Positions 46,623-56,414 of a stretch of 64,000 bases of DNA are shown here, in pieces. The notes under the pieces are model-generated. The model saw only the letters and a program-made list of their open reading frames with translations. It did no database searches and was not told where the DNA came from. How positions within the stretch are numbered: the stretch's first letter is position 1; each line of letters begins with the position of its first letter. This DNA is from Melioribacteraceae bacterium (GTDB lineage Bacteria > Bacteroidota > Ignavibacteria > Ignavibacteriales > Melioribacteraceae). A program made the translations under genes and the position numbers. The DNA lies in the NCBI GenBank assembly GCA_016342755.1, contig JAEINS010000008.1:1-64000 (forward strand). The letters are read 5' to 3'.

Positions 46623-46659
46623 GTTGGTTAACACAAAGTCTATCTTGGTGTTAGCCAAC
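46623..46659 (+). terminator. Imperfect hairpin after pta
   Basis: GTTGGtTAACAC can pair with GTGTTAgCCAAC. The following T-tract is short (TCATTTTC). It probably ends pta transcription. Confidence 0.55.
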
Positions 46660-46752
46660 ATCATTTTCAAAGGGTAAAAATCTGGTTGTAAAAACATTTT
46701 AGAAATTTAAATATTATCTTATGAAACAAAAATTATCAATACTGGAACTTTA

Positions 46753-48237
46753 ATGCATTTCAAAAATTATTTAATCGTATCCATAATTTTTTTGTTTGGA
46801 TATTTAGTTACAAATTGCACAGATTCTTTAGTAATTCCACCAGAGGAATTAAACAATCTCCCTAAAACCACCATTGGCATTGCAAATAGCAGTAGTAAGG
46901 TTTTTGCCCCATCAGATACAGTGGGAATATTTTGCAGAGTTACCGATAAAGATCCTATTGATACATTGTTTAGTTTTAATTGGGAAAGTGAGTTTGGAAC
47001 ATTTCTTAAAACAAGTGCTGAAAATGAAAAAATTGATACAACCGAATGGATTGCTCCCGGTGAAGACGGTGTTTATGATATTAGAGTTTTAGTTTCTGAT
47101 GGAATTTCGGAAGTTGCAGATACATTAACAGTTATTGTTCAAACCGATCCTGAAAAACCTGCGCAGCCTTACAATCCTAAACCTGCAAACCATTCAGCCA
47201 ATTTAGGTATTTACCAGATATTAAAATGGGAATTAATAACTTCTACTGTAGGAATTACTTATGATCTCTATTTTGGTGTTGATGAACAGCCTGCTTTATA
47301 TGATAATAATTTGACTACGCTTAGAGATACAATGGATAATCTTGAGTATAACACACAATACTTTTGGAAAGTTGTTGCAAAAAGAGATGATACAACATTT
47401 ACCCCGGGCAGTATCTGGACCTTTACTACAAGAAGAGAATTAGAAGGCGGAGATGCTTCTAAGTTTGAATTTGTTGATGTTGCCGCCGGTGAATTTACAA
47501 GCAGAGAGAAAGATTCTTTGGAAACCAAAGTAATAGATTATTCATATAAAATTATGAAATATGAAGTTACCAATTCTGAGTATAAGGCTTTTTTAGACGA
47601 AGTAATTTCAGATTCACTTATAAAAAATAAAGAGAATAAATTATACGGCTATTTTGATGGCAATGATTTTATAGATGCCGGATCATATTTATTGATTAAT
47701 ATGGATTCGAAAAAATCGAGATTAAAGTTTGATGGAAGTACTGTTTCAATTGAAGCCGGATTTGAAGAACATCCTGTAACAATGGTAACCTGGTTTGGAG
47801 CCAGACTATTTGCAAAATATTATAATTGCAAATTACCAACTTTTGATGAATGGGAAAAAGCTGCCCGTGGTAATACCGGGTTTGATTATCCATGGGGTGA
47901 TGAAATTAGTTTGAGCAATTGTAATTATATTGATTCGTTAGGACGAGGTGTTAATGGCACATTACCGGTCGGCTCATATAACGGAGCCTCATTTACGTAT
48001 AATAATGGTGATAAAGATACAACTATAATAACCGTGGATAGTCCGTCACAATTTAACTGTTACGATATGGCGGGTAATGCCTGGGAATGGACTGCCACAA
48101 ATTCGGCGAAATCTTTTGAAGTTGCCGGCGGCAGTTGGTATATGCCATATTACGCCCAGTATAGCTGGCAAACCTACGCATACGATGCCGAAGTAACTTT
48201 ATCGTATATTGGATTTAGAATTATAAAAAAAGATTAG
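46753..48237 (+). CDS. Exported SUMF1-fold (FGE-sulfatase-like) protein
   Basis: A 494-residue protein with a signal peptide; a cysteine (LVTNC) follows, though Asn at -1 is unusual for a lipobox. Ig/FN3-like strands fill residues 40-225, then a formylglycine-generating-enzyme-like fold (about 235-494: YKIMKYEVTNSEYKAFL, LPTFDEWEKAARG, YPWGDE, YDMAGNAWEWT, GGSWY). The late segment that holds the catalytic cysteines in true formylglycine enzymes (after GGSW) has no cysteine here, so it is likely structural or binding. Transcribed alone. Confidence 0.85.
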   Translation: MHFKNYLIVSIIFLFGYLVTNCTDSLVIPPEELNNLPKTTIGIANSSSKVFAPSDTVGIFCRVTDKDPIDTLFSFNWESEFGTFLKTSAENEKIDTTEWIAPGEDGVYDIRVLVSDGISEVADTLTVIVQTDPEKPAQPYNPKPANHSANLGIYQILKWELITSTVGITYDLYFGVDEQPALYDNNLTTLRDTMDNLEYNTQYFWKVVAKRDDTTFTPGSIWTFTTRRELEGGDASKFEFVDVAAGEFTSREKDSLETKVIDYSYKIMKYEVTNSEYKAFLDEVISDSLIKNKENKLYGYFDGNDFIDAGSYLLINMDSKKSRLKFDGSTVSIEAGFEEHPVTMVTWFGARLFAKYYNCKLPTFDEWEKAARGNTGFDYPWGDEISLSNCNYIDSLGRGVNGTLPVGSYNGASFTYNNGDKDTTIITVDSPSQFNCYDMAGNAWEWTATNSAKSFEVAGGSWYMPYYAQYSWQTYAYDAEVTLSYIGFRIIKKD

Positions 48238-48248
48238 AACTTAAATAT

Positions 48249-48277
48249 AAAAGGAATTCTGCAGTGGAATTCCTTTT
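48249..48277. terminator. Bidirectional terminator
   Basis: AAAAGGAATTC and GAATTCCTTTT form an 11-base perfect stem between the convergent SUMF1-like and TerB-like genes. It touches the stop codon of the latter. Confidence 0.87.
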
Positions 48278-48737
48278 ATAACCCCATTTCTTCTTTAACC
48301 ATAATCTTAGCAGTAATTAAATCTTTATGATCCATATTAAGATTTTTAGTAATAATCCTTAAAAAATACTCTTCATGAGCGTCAAGAATTTCATCAATTA
48401 AAATTACTCTCCACAAGTTTTTAATTATCTCAAATTTTTCATCATTGTTAAAGTTTTTATTGATGATTTCTGTAAACTCATAAAAACTAACACTTTTATT
48501 AATCTGTTTCTGCGAAAGTTCAATCAACTCCTTAACTTCATTTTCTTCAAGACTGAATGTTTTAATCATCAGGTCAATAATTGTCCGTAGTTCAATACCC
48601 GAAAATTCATCATCCGCATTAGCTATTTCTATGAAAAGTGAACAAGTAGCAATCTGGATCTTCTTTTCCAGAGTAATTTTTATTGAATCATCTTTATCAA
48701 AATTGCTCATTAGTATATTTTTTAAGTATTTAATCAT
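48276..48737 (-). CDS. TerB-like protein
   Basis: A 153-residue helical protein with a TerB-like metal-associated fold: FIEIANADDEFSGIELRTIIDLMIKTF and IDEILDAHEEYFLRIITKNLNM. TerB-like proteins occur in stress and tellurite-associated systems, but no ter operon is here, so no function is given. The ATG at 48737 is chosen because AGGA lies eight bases upstream; a farther ATG at 48764 would sit inside a hairpin. Confidence 0.7.
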   Translation of the reverse strand: MIKYLKNILMSNFDKDDSIKITLEKKIQIATCSLFIEIANADDEFSGIELRTIIDLMIKTFSLEENEVKELIELSQKQINKSVSFYEFTEIINKNFNNDEKFEIIKNLWRVILIDEILDAHEEYFLRIITKNLNMDHKDLITAKIMVKEEMGL

Positions 48738-48757
48738 ATTGCACATCCTAAAAGAAA

Positions 48758-48782
48758 TCCCCATGGTTAGGGGATTTTGTAA
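48758..48782 (-). terminator. Hairpin between malQ and the TerB-like gene
   Basis: On the minus strand AATCCCC and GGGGATT pair around a short loop and are followed by TCTTTT, just upstream of the TerB ribosome site. It may end malQ transcripts or attenuate read-through into the TerB-like gene. Confidence 0.6.
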
Positions 48783-48792
48783 TTTTATAGAA

Positions 48793-48826
48793 ATTCCGGT
48801 ATTCTTAAATAATATAAAACCGGAAT
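48793..48826 (-). terminator. Second hairpin after malQ
   Basis: ATTCCGGT and ACCGGAAT form an eight-base stem around 18 bases, directly after the malQ stop on the minus strand. The following T-tract is poor. Confidence 0.5.
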
Positions 48827-48841
48827 ATCTTTTAAAATTGG

Positions 48842-50371
48842 TTATTTATCTTCAACTTCAATTTCTGCTATTTCTTCTTCTTTCGGCGGTCTGTCAAAAA
48901 GTTCTGACATAGTTTTATATTTGAAAGCCAAACCTTCATAAACCTGTTCCCATGTAAATCTCCAGCCCCAGTTACCGCCAAGTTTTCCCGGAAAGTTCAT
49001 TCTGGCATCGCTTCCAAGACTTAACATATCCTGCATCGGGATTATTACTATATCGGCTACTGATGAATAAGCTGCTTTAATTACTTCGGAACAAAGATCG
49101 TTTCCATAGTAATCTAAATATTTTTGAGCATGCTGATAAACTTCAGAGTTACTTTCACGTTCTTTATCGAAGAATCCTCTGGTTGTATCGTTATCATGCG
49201 ATCCTGAGTAAACAACAGTATTAGTTTCAAAGTTATGAGGTAAAAATCTTTTTTCCCCTTCGCTTCCAAATGCAAACTGAATAATCCTCATTCCCGGGAA
49301 ATTAAATTTTTCTCTAAGCGCGGTTACTTCTTTAGTAATTATCCCAAGATCTTCTGCTATAATTGGTACATTTCCTAAATGTTCATTAATTGATTGGAAA
49401 AGTTTTTCGCCCGGAGCTTTAATCCATTTGCCGGTTTGTGCAGTAAGGGCATCGCCGGGAATTTCCCAAAATGCGTCAAATCCTCTAAAATGATCAATTC
49501 TAACTATATCTACAAGTTCAAACATTTTAGTAAATCTTTTTTTCCACCAGGCAAAATCATCCTTTTCCATAACATCCCATCGGTAAAGAGGATTTCCCCA
49601 CAACTGTCCCGTTGGACTAAAATAATCTGGCGGAACTCCTGCAACAGTTTCAAGCTTTCCTTTTTTATCAACAGTAAACAGAGATCTATTTGCCCAAAGG
49701 TCAGAGCTGTCATAAGCAATAAAAATAGGCAGATCACCAACTACTTCAATTCCTTTGGAATTAGCATATTGCTTTATATTACTCCATTGTTTATTAAAAG
49801 TGTCTTGTAAAAAGAGTTGAAATTCAACATCATTAGATAATTTTTCTTTCCATTTTGCAACTGCACCTTCTTCTCTAAACGCAATATCCTCAGACCATTC
49901 AGTCCATAGGCATCCGCCATGATGTTGTTTAACAGCCATGAAAATTGAATAATCTTCTAACCAGTATTTATTTTTATTGTAGAAGTCTTCAGATATTTTT
50001 TTGCCCTGAGCTTTAAAGTTGCTGAAAGCTTTTTTTAGCAGATCATTTTTATAGTTTATAACGGCACCATAATCTATGTTGTGGGCATTTCCCCGCGGTG
50101 CCGAATTCAGGTCAGCCAGGCTTAATAAATCCTCTTCAGCTAATAAATCGGGACTTATTAATAGCGGATTGCCTGCAAAGGCAGAAAAACACTGGTATGG
50201 GGAATCTCCGTAACCTGTTGGTCCAAGTGGAAAAACCTGCCAAAGGTTTTGTCCGGCTGATTCTAAAAAATTAATAAAGTTATATGCTTCATGTCCAAGA
50301 TCGCCTATTCCATATTTTCCGGGAAGTGATGTTGGATGTAAAAGTGTACCTGCTGAACGCTTAAATTTCAT
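48842..50371 (-). CDS. malQ: 4-alpha-glucanotransferase
   Basis: A 509-residue amylomaltase, which moves glucan chains between maltodextrins in glycogen or maltose metabolism. Signatures: HPTSLPGKYGIGDLGHEAY, VFPLGPTGYGDSPYQCFSAF, GDLPIFIAYDSSDLW, VRIDHFRGFDAFWEIPG (with the nucleophile Asp) and GSHDNDTTRGF. A C-terminal acidic tail (PPKEEEIAEIEVEDK) is extra. Transcribed as a single gene. Confidence 0.95.
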   Translation of the reverse strand: MKFKRSAGTLLHPTSLPGKYGIGDLGHEAYNFINFLESAGQNLWQVFPLGPTGYGDSPYQCFSAFAGNPLLISPDLLAEEDLLSLADLNSAPRGNAHNIDYGAVINYKNDLLKKAFSNFKAQGKKISEDFYNKNKYWLEDYSIFMAVKQHHGGCLWTEWSEDIAFREEGAVAKWKEKLSNDVEFQLFLQDTFNKQWSNIKQYANSKGIEVVGDLPIFIAYDSSDLWANRSLFTVDKKGKLETVAGVPPDYFSPTGQLWGNPLYRWDVMEKDDFAWWKKRFTKMFELVDIVRIDHFRGFDAFWEIPGDALTAQTGKWIKAPGEKLFQSINEHLGNVPIIAEDLGIITKEVTALREKFNFPGMRIIQFAFGSEGEKRFLPHNFETNTVVYSGSHDNDTTRGFFDKERESNSEVYQHAQKYLDYYGNDLCSEVIKAAYSSVADIVIIPMQDMLSLGSDARMNFPGKLGGNWGWRFTWEQVYEGLAFKYKTMSELFDRPPKEEEIAEIEVEDK

Positions 50372-50678
50372 AAAAAACTCCTATACATAAATAAAAATTA
50401 ACTGAGATAAATTTATGAAAAAAAATCAAGATTTAAATGAAAAATTAATTACTTATATTTGTTATACCAAAACTGTAAAAATTAAGCAATTGTATTATTT
50501 TTTAAAACTTTTCTTGACTATTTAAATATATTGCTTTAATATTTAAGTTACTTATTCAAGGTTCAAGTACAAAATTTAGGCTTTAAGTTACTCATAAATT
50601 GTTAGCCAAGTTCAATTTTTGAGACACTTAGGGTTGTTTTATCTAATCAAATTATAGATATAGATTTAGGGGTATTGC
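50372..50678. other. Regulatory intergenic region upstream of nrdJ
   Basis: No gene in these 307 bases. They contain a sigma-70-like promoter (50514-50542) and a direct repeat TTTAAGTTACTTAT (50542-50555) / TTTAAGTTACTCAT (50582-50595). No cobalamin riboswitch pattern was seen. Confidence 0.5.
50514..50542 (+). promoter_or_regulatory. Candidate promoter for nrdJ
   Basis: TTGACT (50514-50519), a 17-base spacer and TAATAT (50537-50542). It would give a leader of about 130 bases. The first copy of the 14-base direct repeat overlaps the end of the -10 region. Confidence 0.45.
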
Positions 50679-53600
50679 ATGAGAGTAAATCGCTACTATA
50701 CAAATGCAGGAGAGGATCCGTTATCCTCAATTGAGTTTGTAAAAAGAACTTCCGAAATTAAAAATCCAGATGGCTCCGTTGTTTTCAGAATGGATGATGT
50801 GTCAGTTCCAAAATCGTGGTCACAAGTTGCCACAGATATTATTGCACAAAAGTATTTTAGAAAAGCCGGTGTTCCAAGACTTCTTAAAAAGAAAAGTTTT
50901 AAAGGAGTACCCAAATGGCTACAGCCAACGGTTGCGGATGAAGAACGATTATCAGAGTTACCCGAAAAGGAAAGATTTTCATCGGAAACCGATTCGAGAC
51001 AAGTCTTTCATAGATTGGCCGGTTGCTGGACTTACTGGGGCTGGAAGGCAAATTATTTTAGTAGCGAAGATGATGCAAAAACTTTTTATGATGAACTAGT
51101 TTATATGCTGGCCAGCCAGTATTGTGCTCCTAATTCGCCGCAGTGGTTTAATACCGGATTAAATTGGGCTTATGGAGTTAATGGACCCGCGCAGGGACAT
51201 TATTATGTAGATTATAAAACCGGAGTAAACACAGTCTCGGAAGATGCTTATACTCATCCGCAACCTCATGCATGTTTTATACAATCAATTGGCGACGATC
51301 TTGTAAACGAAGGCGGTATCATGGATCTTTGGGTTCGTGAAGCAAGGTTATTTAAGTATGGTTCAGGAACAGGAACAAACTTCTCAAATATTAGAGGAGA
51401 TCAGGAACCATTAAGTGGCGGTGGTAAATCTTCTGGTTTAATGTCGTTTCTAAAAATTGGCGACAGGTCTGCCGGTGCTATTAAATCTGGCGGTACAACA
51501 AGACGTGCGGCTAAAATGGTTACTCTTGATGTTGATCATCCTGATATAGAAGAATATATAAATTGGAAAGTTACTGAAGAACAAAAAGTTGCCGCACTGG
51601 TAACCGGTTCCCAAATTTGTAACTATCATTTAAATAATATAATGAAGGCATGTTACGAAGAGCATCCTGAAAATGAGAGATTTAATCCTAAATCAAATCA
51701 GAAACTTAAAGATGCAATTAAAGAAGCAAGAGCAAACAGGATTCCGGAAAATTATGTTCAGAGAGTAGTGCATTATGCTAAACTGGGTTTTAGAAGCATA
51801 GATTTCCCTGTATACGATACTGACTGGACTTCTGAAGCTTACGCAACCGTTTCTGGCCAGAATTCTAATAACTCAGTTAGAGTTAATAATGAATTTATGA
51901 CAGCAGTTACAAATGATACTGATTGGAATTTATATTTTAGAACAGAATTAAAGAAAGCTAAGAAAGAAGATAGAAAGCCTGTTTCATTTAAATCTTTAAG
52001 AGCCAGAGATCTTTGGGAAGATATTTCGTATGCTGCATGGGCTTGTGCCGATCCCGGATTACAGTTCCACACAACAATAAATCAGTGGCATACATGTCCT
52101 GAAAACGGCGAAATAAAAGCATCAAATCCTTGTTCGGAATATATGTTTCTTGATGATACTGCTTGTAACCTGGCTTCGTTGAACTTAGTTAAATTTTATA
52201 ATGCAAAAACACAATCATTCGATATAAAAAGTTTCCGTCATGCAACAACTATCTGGACTATGGTTCTAGAAATTAGTGTTATGATGGCTCAATATCCAAG
52301 TGAAAAAATAGCCCAGTTAAGTTACGACTTTAGAACTTTAGGATTAGGATATGCTAACTTAGGTTCTTTATTAATGCAGCAGGGTATAGCTTATGACAGT
52401 AAAGAAGCACATGCAATTTGCGGCGCAATAACAAGTATAATGCACATGCGCAGTTATGCAACTTCGGCTGAAATGGCAAAAGAATTAGGCACATTCAGCC
52501 AGTATGAATTAAATAAAGATCATATGTTAAGAGTTTTAAGAAATCATAAAAGAGCCGCTTATAATGTTCCTAAAGAAGAGTATGAAGGATTATCTATTTA
52601 CCCGACCGGCATAAATCCTGAATACTGTCCTTCTGACTTATTGGAAGCTGCCAGAGAAGATTCTGACAGAGCTTTAGAACTTGGTAATAAACATGGATTC
52701 AGAAATGCACAGGTAACGGTTCTTGCTCCAACCGGAACAATAGGTTTGGTAATGGATTGTGATACAACTGGTATTGAACCTGATTTCGCTTTAGTTAAAT
52801 TCAAAAAATTAGCCGGCGGCGGTTATTTCAAGATTATAAATCAGTCAATTCCGCCTGCACTAGAAAGATTAGGCTATAATAAAGAACAAATAAATGAAAT
52901 TGTAAAATATGCAAAAGGTGCCGGTACTTTAGACGGATGTTCTCACTTAAATTATGAAGCCCTTAAATCAAAAGGTTTTTCAGACGATGTAATTACAAGA
53001 ATTGAAGAAGTTCTTCCAACCGCGTTTGAACTTAAATTTGCTTTCAATAAATATACTCTTGGTGATGATTTTTGTAAAAATCATCTTGGCTTTACAGACG
53101 ATCAGTTAAATGATTATACATTCGATATTCTTGAAGCTTTAGGATTTACCAAAGAAGAAATTGCAAGTGCAAACGATTATGTTTGCGGAACAATGACAGT
53201 TGAAGGAGCTCCGTTCCTTAGACATGAACATTATCCGGTATTCGATTGCGCAAATAAGTGTGGTAAAAAAGGTTCAAGATATATTCAGCCTGGTGCGCAT
53301 ATAAAAATGATGGCATCTGCGCAGCCGTTTATTTCTGGTGCAATTTCTAAAACAATAAATTTCCCTAATGATGCTGGCATTGATGAAATTAAAAGTGCGT
53401 ATATGCAGTCGTGGAAATTAGGGCTTAAAGCAAACGCCTTATATCGTGATGGTTCAAAACTTTCCCAGCCGCTAAATACAGTTTCTAACGAAGATTTGGA
53501 TGAAATTGTTGAGAAGAAAGATGAAAATGATATAATAAAAATTGCAGAAAAGATTATACATAGATATATAGCAAAAAGAAGAAAACTCCCAGATAGAAGA

Positions 53601-54242
53601 ACCGGTTATACTCAGAAGGCTAAAATTAATGGTCAGTCGGTTTATTTAAGAACTGGTGAATACGATAACGGTCAGATTGGTGAAATCTTTATTGATATGC
53701 ATAAAGAAGGTGCCGCGTTTAGAAGTCTGATGAACAGCTTTGCAATTGCAATCTCACTTGGTTTGCAGCATGGTGTTCCGTTAGAAGAGTTTGTTGATGC
53801 ATTTGTATTTACACGTTTTGAACCGAGTGGTCCTGTATTTGGCCATAAAAGAATTAAGATGGCTACATCAGTAATAGATTATATCTTTAGAGAACTGGCA
53901 GTTGCCTACTTAGGACGAAACGATCTTTCGCATGTTGAAGAAGATGAAATAACACAATCATCAACATCAGATTTCAAAGCTATAGTTGAACCTGAGTTTG
54001 TGAGTGAAGAACTTATTAGTGAAAAGACAGTTAATCTTGATAGTAGAAAACATAAAATTTCACTTAATCTATCAAGTGGACAAAGAGCAAAGGCGCTTGG
54101 TTCTCAAATGCTGAAAATAACTGATGCAAAAAACAGAGGTTATACTGGCGATATATGTCCCGAATGTCAGAGTATGACAATGGTTCGTAACGGAACCTGT
54201 CTTAAATGTGTAACCTGCGGATCAACAACAGGCTGCAGTTAA
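50679..54242 (+). CDS. nrdJ: Adenosylcobalamin-dependent ribonucleoside-diphosphate reductase
   Basis: A 1187-residue class II ribonucleotide reductase, making deoxyribonucleotides with a B12 radical and so working with or without oxygen. Recognised: [24 protein letters not shown], the [20 protein letters not shown] catalytic segment, [21 protein letters not shown], and a C-terminal thiol/zinc ribbon ([22 protein letters not shown]). It is transcribed alone and closed by a strong terminator. No cobalamin riboswitch pattern was seen upstream. Confidence 0.95.
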   Translation: MRVNRYYTNAGEDPLSSIEFVKRTSEIKNPDGSVVFRMDDVSVPKSWSQVATDIIAQKYFRKAGVPRLLKKKSFKGVPKWLQPTVADEERLSELPEKERFSSETDSRQVFHRLAGCWTYWGWKANYFSSEDDAKTFYDELVYMLASQYCAPNSPQWFNTGLNWAYGVNGPAQGHYYVDYKTGVNTVSEDAYTHPQPHACFIQSIGDDLVNEGGIMDLWVREARLFKYGSGTGTNFSNIRGDQEPLSGGGKSSGLMSFLKIGDRSAGAIKSGGTTRRAAKMVTLDVDHPDIEEYINWKVTEEQKVAALVTGSQICNYHLNNIMKACYEEHPENERFNPKSNQKLKDAIKEARANRIPENYVQRVVHYAKLGFRSIDFPVYDTDWTSEAYATVSGQNSNNSVRVNNEFMTAVTNDTDWNLYFRTELKKAKKEDRKPVSFKSLRARDLWEDISYAAWACADPGLQFHTTINQWHTCPENGEIKASNPCSEYMFLDDTACNLASLNLVKFYNAKTQSFDIKSFRHATTIWTMVLEISVMMAQYPSEKIAQLSYDFRTLGLGYANLGSLLMQQGIAYDSKEAHAICGAITSIMHMRSYATSAEMAKELGTFSQYELNKDHMLRVLRNHKRAAYNVPKEEYEGLSIYPTGINPEYCPSDLLEAAREDSDRALELGNKHGFRNAQVTVLAPTGTIGLVMDCDTTGIEPDFALVKFKKLAGGGYFKIINQSIPPALERLGYNKEQINEIVKYAKGAGTLDGCSHLNYEALKSKGFSDDVITRIEEVLPTAFELKFAFNKYTLGDDFCKNHLGFTDDQLNDYTFDILEALGFTKEEIASANDYVCGTMTVEGAPFLRHEHYPVFDCANKCGKKGSRYIQPGAHIKMMASAQPFISGAISKTINFPNDAGIDEIKSAYMQSWKLGLKANALYRDGSKLSQPLNTVSNEDLDEIVEKKDENDIIKIAEKIIHRYIAKRRKLPDRRTGYTQKAKINGQSVYLRTGEYDNGQIGEIFIDMHKEGAAFRSLMNSFAIAISLGLQHGVPLEEFVDAFVFTRFEPSGPVFGHKRIKMATSVIDYIFRELAVAYLGRNDLSHVEEDEITQSSTSDFKAIVEPEFVSEELISEKTVNLDSRKHKISLNLSSGQRAKALGSQMLKITDAKNRGYTGDICPECQSMTMVRNGTCLKCVTCGSTTGCS

Positions 54243-54256
54243 TAAATATTTTAGAA

Positions 54257-54287
54257 GAAAGAGGGACTTTTGTCCCTCTTTCTTTTT
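54257..54287 (+). terminator. Rho-independent terminator after nrdJ
   Basis: GAAAGAGGGAC and GTCCCTCTTTC, a perfect 11-base stem with a TTTT loop, then T5. Confidence 0.92.
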
Positions 54288-54360
54288 ATAGAGAATTAAA
54301 ATTATTGAATTGATTTTTTTTAGTAAAAACGATAAGTTCACCTCTTAACTTAAATTTGTT

Positions 54361-55041
54361 ATGATCAACGAAAATCATAGTTATATAGAAAAAGAAATTT
54401 CTGCAGCTTGTGAAAAGCATAATATTAATCGAAGTAAAATTAATTTAGTTGCAGTTTCTAAATATAACCCCGTAAGTTCAATTATAGAAGCCTACGAGGA
54501 TGGTCTTATACATTTTGGCGAGAGCAGAGCTCAGGAATTAAAGGATAAAGCCGAACAGATTTCATTAGATATACAATGGCATTTTATTGGACATCTTCAA
54601 ACCAATAAAGTAAAAATTGTTGTTGAAAATTCTGATTTCATTCATTCTGTTGATTCAATAAAATTGGCTGCGGAAATTCAAAAGCGGGCAGCTAATATTG
54701 ATAAGATCCAGAATATATTTATTGAAGTTAAAACATCCGGTGAAGATTCAAAATTTGGAGTCTCAGAGTTTAAGGATGCTTATGAACTTGCGGATTATTG
54801 TACTGAGGCTAAGAATATTGAAGTAATTGGTTTAATGACAATGGCGCCGTACACAGATGATGAAAAAGTTATTAGGAATTGTTTTTCAACTTTAAGAAAT
54901 CTTAAAGATCAGCTGAACAAGAAAAACAGCAGTATAACTGAGCTTTCGATGGGCATGACAAACGATTTTAAGATTGCCATTGAAGAAGGCGCGACTTATT
55001 TAAGAATTGGTTCGGCAATTTTTGGCGAAAGAAATTATTAA
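54361..55041 (+). CDS. yggS: YggS family pyridoxal-phosphate-binding protein
   Basis: A 226-residue PLP-homeostasis protein of the YggS/PROSC family, a barrel fold that binds PLP without known catalysis. The PLP lysine is in LVAVSKYNP; FGESRAQEL, WHFIGHLQTNK, GLMTMAPY, LSMGMTNDFKIAIEEGATYLRIGSAIFG complete the pattern. It begins the run yggS-divIVA-punA-...-rluD and is followed by the DivIVA gene after 15 bases. Confidence 0.93.
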   Translation: MINENHSYIEKEISAACEKHNINRSKINLVAVSKYNPVSSIIEAYEDGLIHFGESRAQELKDKAEQISLDIQWHFIGHLQTNKVKIVVENSDFIHSVDSIKLAAEIQKRAANIDKIQNIFIEVKTSGEDSKFGVSEFKDAYELADYCTEAKNIEVIGLMTMAPYTDDEKVIRNCFSTLRNLKDQLNKKNSSITELSMGMTNDFKIAIEEGATYLRIGSAIFGERNY

Positions 55042-55056
55042 TAAACTGGTAATATT

Positions 55057-55596
55057 ATGAAGTTTACTCCGTATAGTATAAAATCGCAAGAGTTTAATAA
55101 AAACATGCGCGGTTATGATATTGAGGAAGTAACAATATTTCTCGAGAGTCTTTCTGATGAGGTTGAAAAACTTCAGGCAGAAAATGAGAGTTTTAAAAAT
55201 GAGCTCGAGAAAAAGAATACTCGTTTAGAAGATTTTAAGAAGATTGAAAAAACTCTTCAGAATACTTTGCTTAATGCTCAGGAGTCTACAACAAAAACCG
55301 TTGAGACAACTAAGCGTCAGACAGCCTTACTTATAAAGGAAGCTGAATTAAAAGCGAGTCAGATAATTAATACAGCCAAAGATGAAGCTGATACGTACAG
55401 AAGTACAATATTAAAATTGAGAGAAGAGAAAAGCCTTTTAATAGCACAGATTAGAGCGGTTGTAGATTCACAAGCGGAGTTATTATTAAGGAGTTCGGGT
55501 GCTGTTAAAACTGAAAGACCGCAGATAAAAAGAGAAGAACCAAAAGAACCTAAAACAGATGTAAATGTTGATGGCATATTGGAGAGATTATTATGA
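55057..55596 (+). CDS. divIVA: DivIVA-domain protein
   Basis: A 179-residue coiled-coil protein. Residues 1-35 match the DivIVA membrane-curvature-binding N-terminus (FTPYSIKSQEFNKNMRGYDIEEVTIFLE). A coiled coil covers 35-150, then a charged Pro/Lys tail. DivIVA proteins mark poles or division sites in the cell. The stop overlaps the next ATG by four bases, coupling it to the nucleoside phosphorylase gene. Role in this organism is inferred from the domain only. Confidence 0.87.
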   Translation: MKFTPYSIKSQEFNKNMRGYDIEEVTIFLESLSDEVEKLQAENESFKNELEKKNTRLEDFKKIEKTLQNTLLNAQESTTKTVETTKRQTALLIKEAELKASQIINTAKDEADTYRSTILKLREEKSLLIAQIRAVVDSQAELLLRSSGAVKTERPQIKREEPKEPKTDVNVDGILERLL

Positions 55597-56414
55597 GTGA
55601 ACTAATAAAAAAAATTAAAGAAACAATTGAAGTAATAAAACAGCATACTTCTGAAACTTATGAAGTAGGAATTGTTTTAGGTACCGGATTAGGCGGATTA
55701 GTAAAAGACATAGAAATTGAGCATGAATTAGATTACAGCGAACTTCCGTATTTCCCTTTGTCTACTGTGGAATCGCACCAGGGAAAATTAATCTTTGGTA
55801 AGATTGGCGGAAAAAATGTTGTTGCAATGCAGGGACGCTTTCATTATTACGAAGGTTACACAATGCAGCAAATAACATATCCTATTCGCGTAATGAAATT
55901 TTTAGGAGTTAAAACTCTTTTAGTTTCAAATGCTTGCGGCGGAATGAATCCGATTTACAGCCGTGGTGATGTAATGATTATGGAAGATCATATAAATTTA
56001 CTTGGTGATAATCCGCTGATAGGGAAAAATGAAGATGAATTAGGTCCGCGTTTCCCAGATATGAGTGAGCCTTATGATAAAGAGTTAATTAAGCTTGCGG
56101 AAGAAGTTGCTCTCGAAAATAAAGTAAAAGTTCAGAAAGGTGTTTATGTAGCTGTATCTGGACCAAACCTGGAAACAAAAGCTGAGTATAGATTTTTAAG
56201 ATTGATTGGTGCCGATGTTGTTGGCATGTCAACAATTCCGGAAAACATAGTTGCAAATCATATGGGAATTAAAGTTCTTGGATTAAGCATTATTACTGAT
56301 GAATGTTTCCCTGACAGCTTAAAAGCAGTTGATGTAAATGAAATTATTGAAACAGCAATGAAAGCAGAACCTAAAATGACATTGATTATGAAAGAGGTAA
56401 TTAAAAAACTGTGA
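55593..56414 (+). CDS. punA: Purine nucleoside phosphorylase
   Basis: A 273-residue trimeric-type purine nucleoside phosphorylase, cleaving purine nucleosides with phosphate in salvage. Signatures: GIVLGTGLGGLV, STVESHQGKLIFG, MQGRFHYYEGY, SNACGGMNP, MEDHINLLGDNPL, SGPNLETKAEYRFLRLIGADVVGMSTIPE. Overlaps the DivIVA gene by four bases and shares its TGA with the next ATG. The symbol is the family's usual name. Confidence 0.93.
   Translation: MSELIKKIKETIEVIKQHTSETYEVGIVLGTGLGGLVKDIEIEHELDYSELPYFPLSTVESHQGKLIFGKIGGKNVVAMQGRFHYYEGYTMQQITYPIRVMKFLGVKTLLVSNACGGMNPIYSRGDVMIMEDHINLLGDNPLIGKNEDELGPRFPDMSEPYDKELIKLAEEVALENKVKVQKGVYVAVSGPNLETKAEYRFLRLIGADVVGMSTIPENIVANHMGIKVLGLSIITDECFPDSLKAVDVNEIIETAMKAEPKMTLIMKEVIKKL

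Noticed and set aside
50543-50678. Cobalamin riboswitch before nrdJ
   Set aside because: The B12-box-type GCC-ACTG pattern is missing, and the leader is short and AT-rich.
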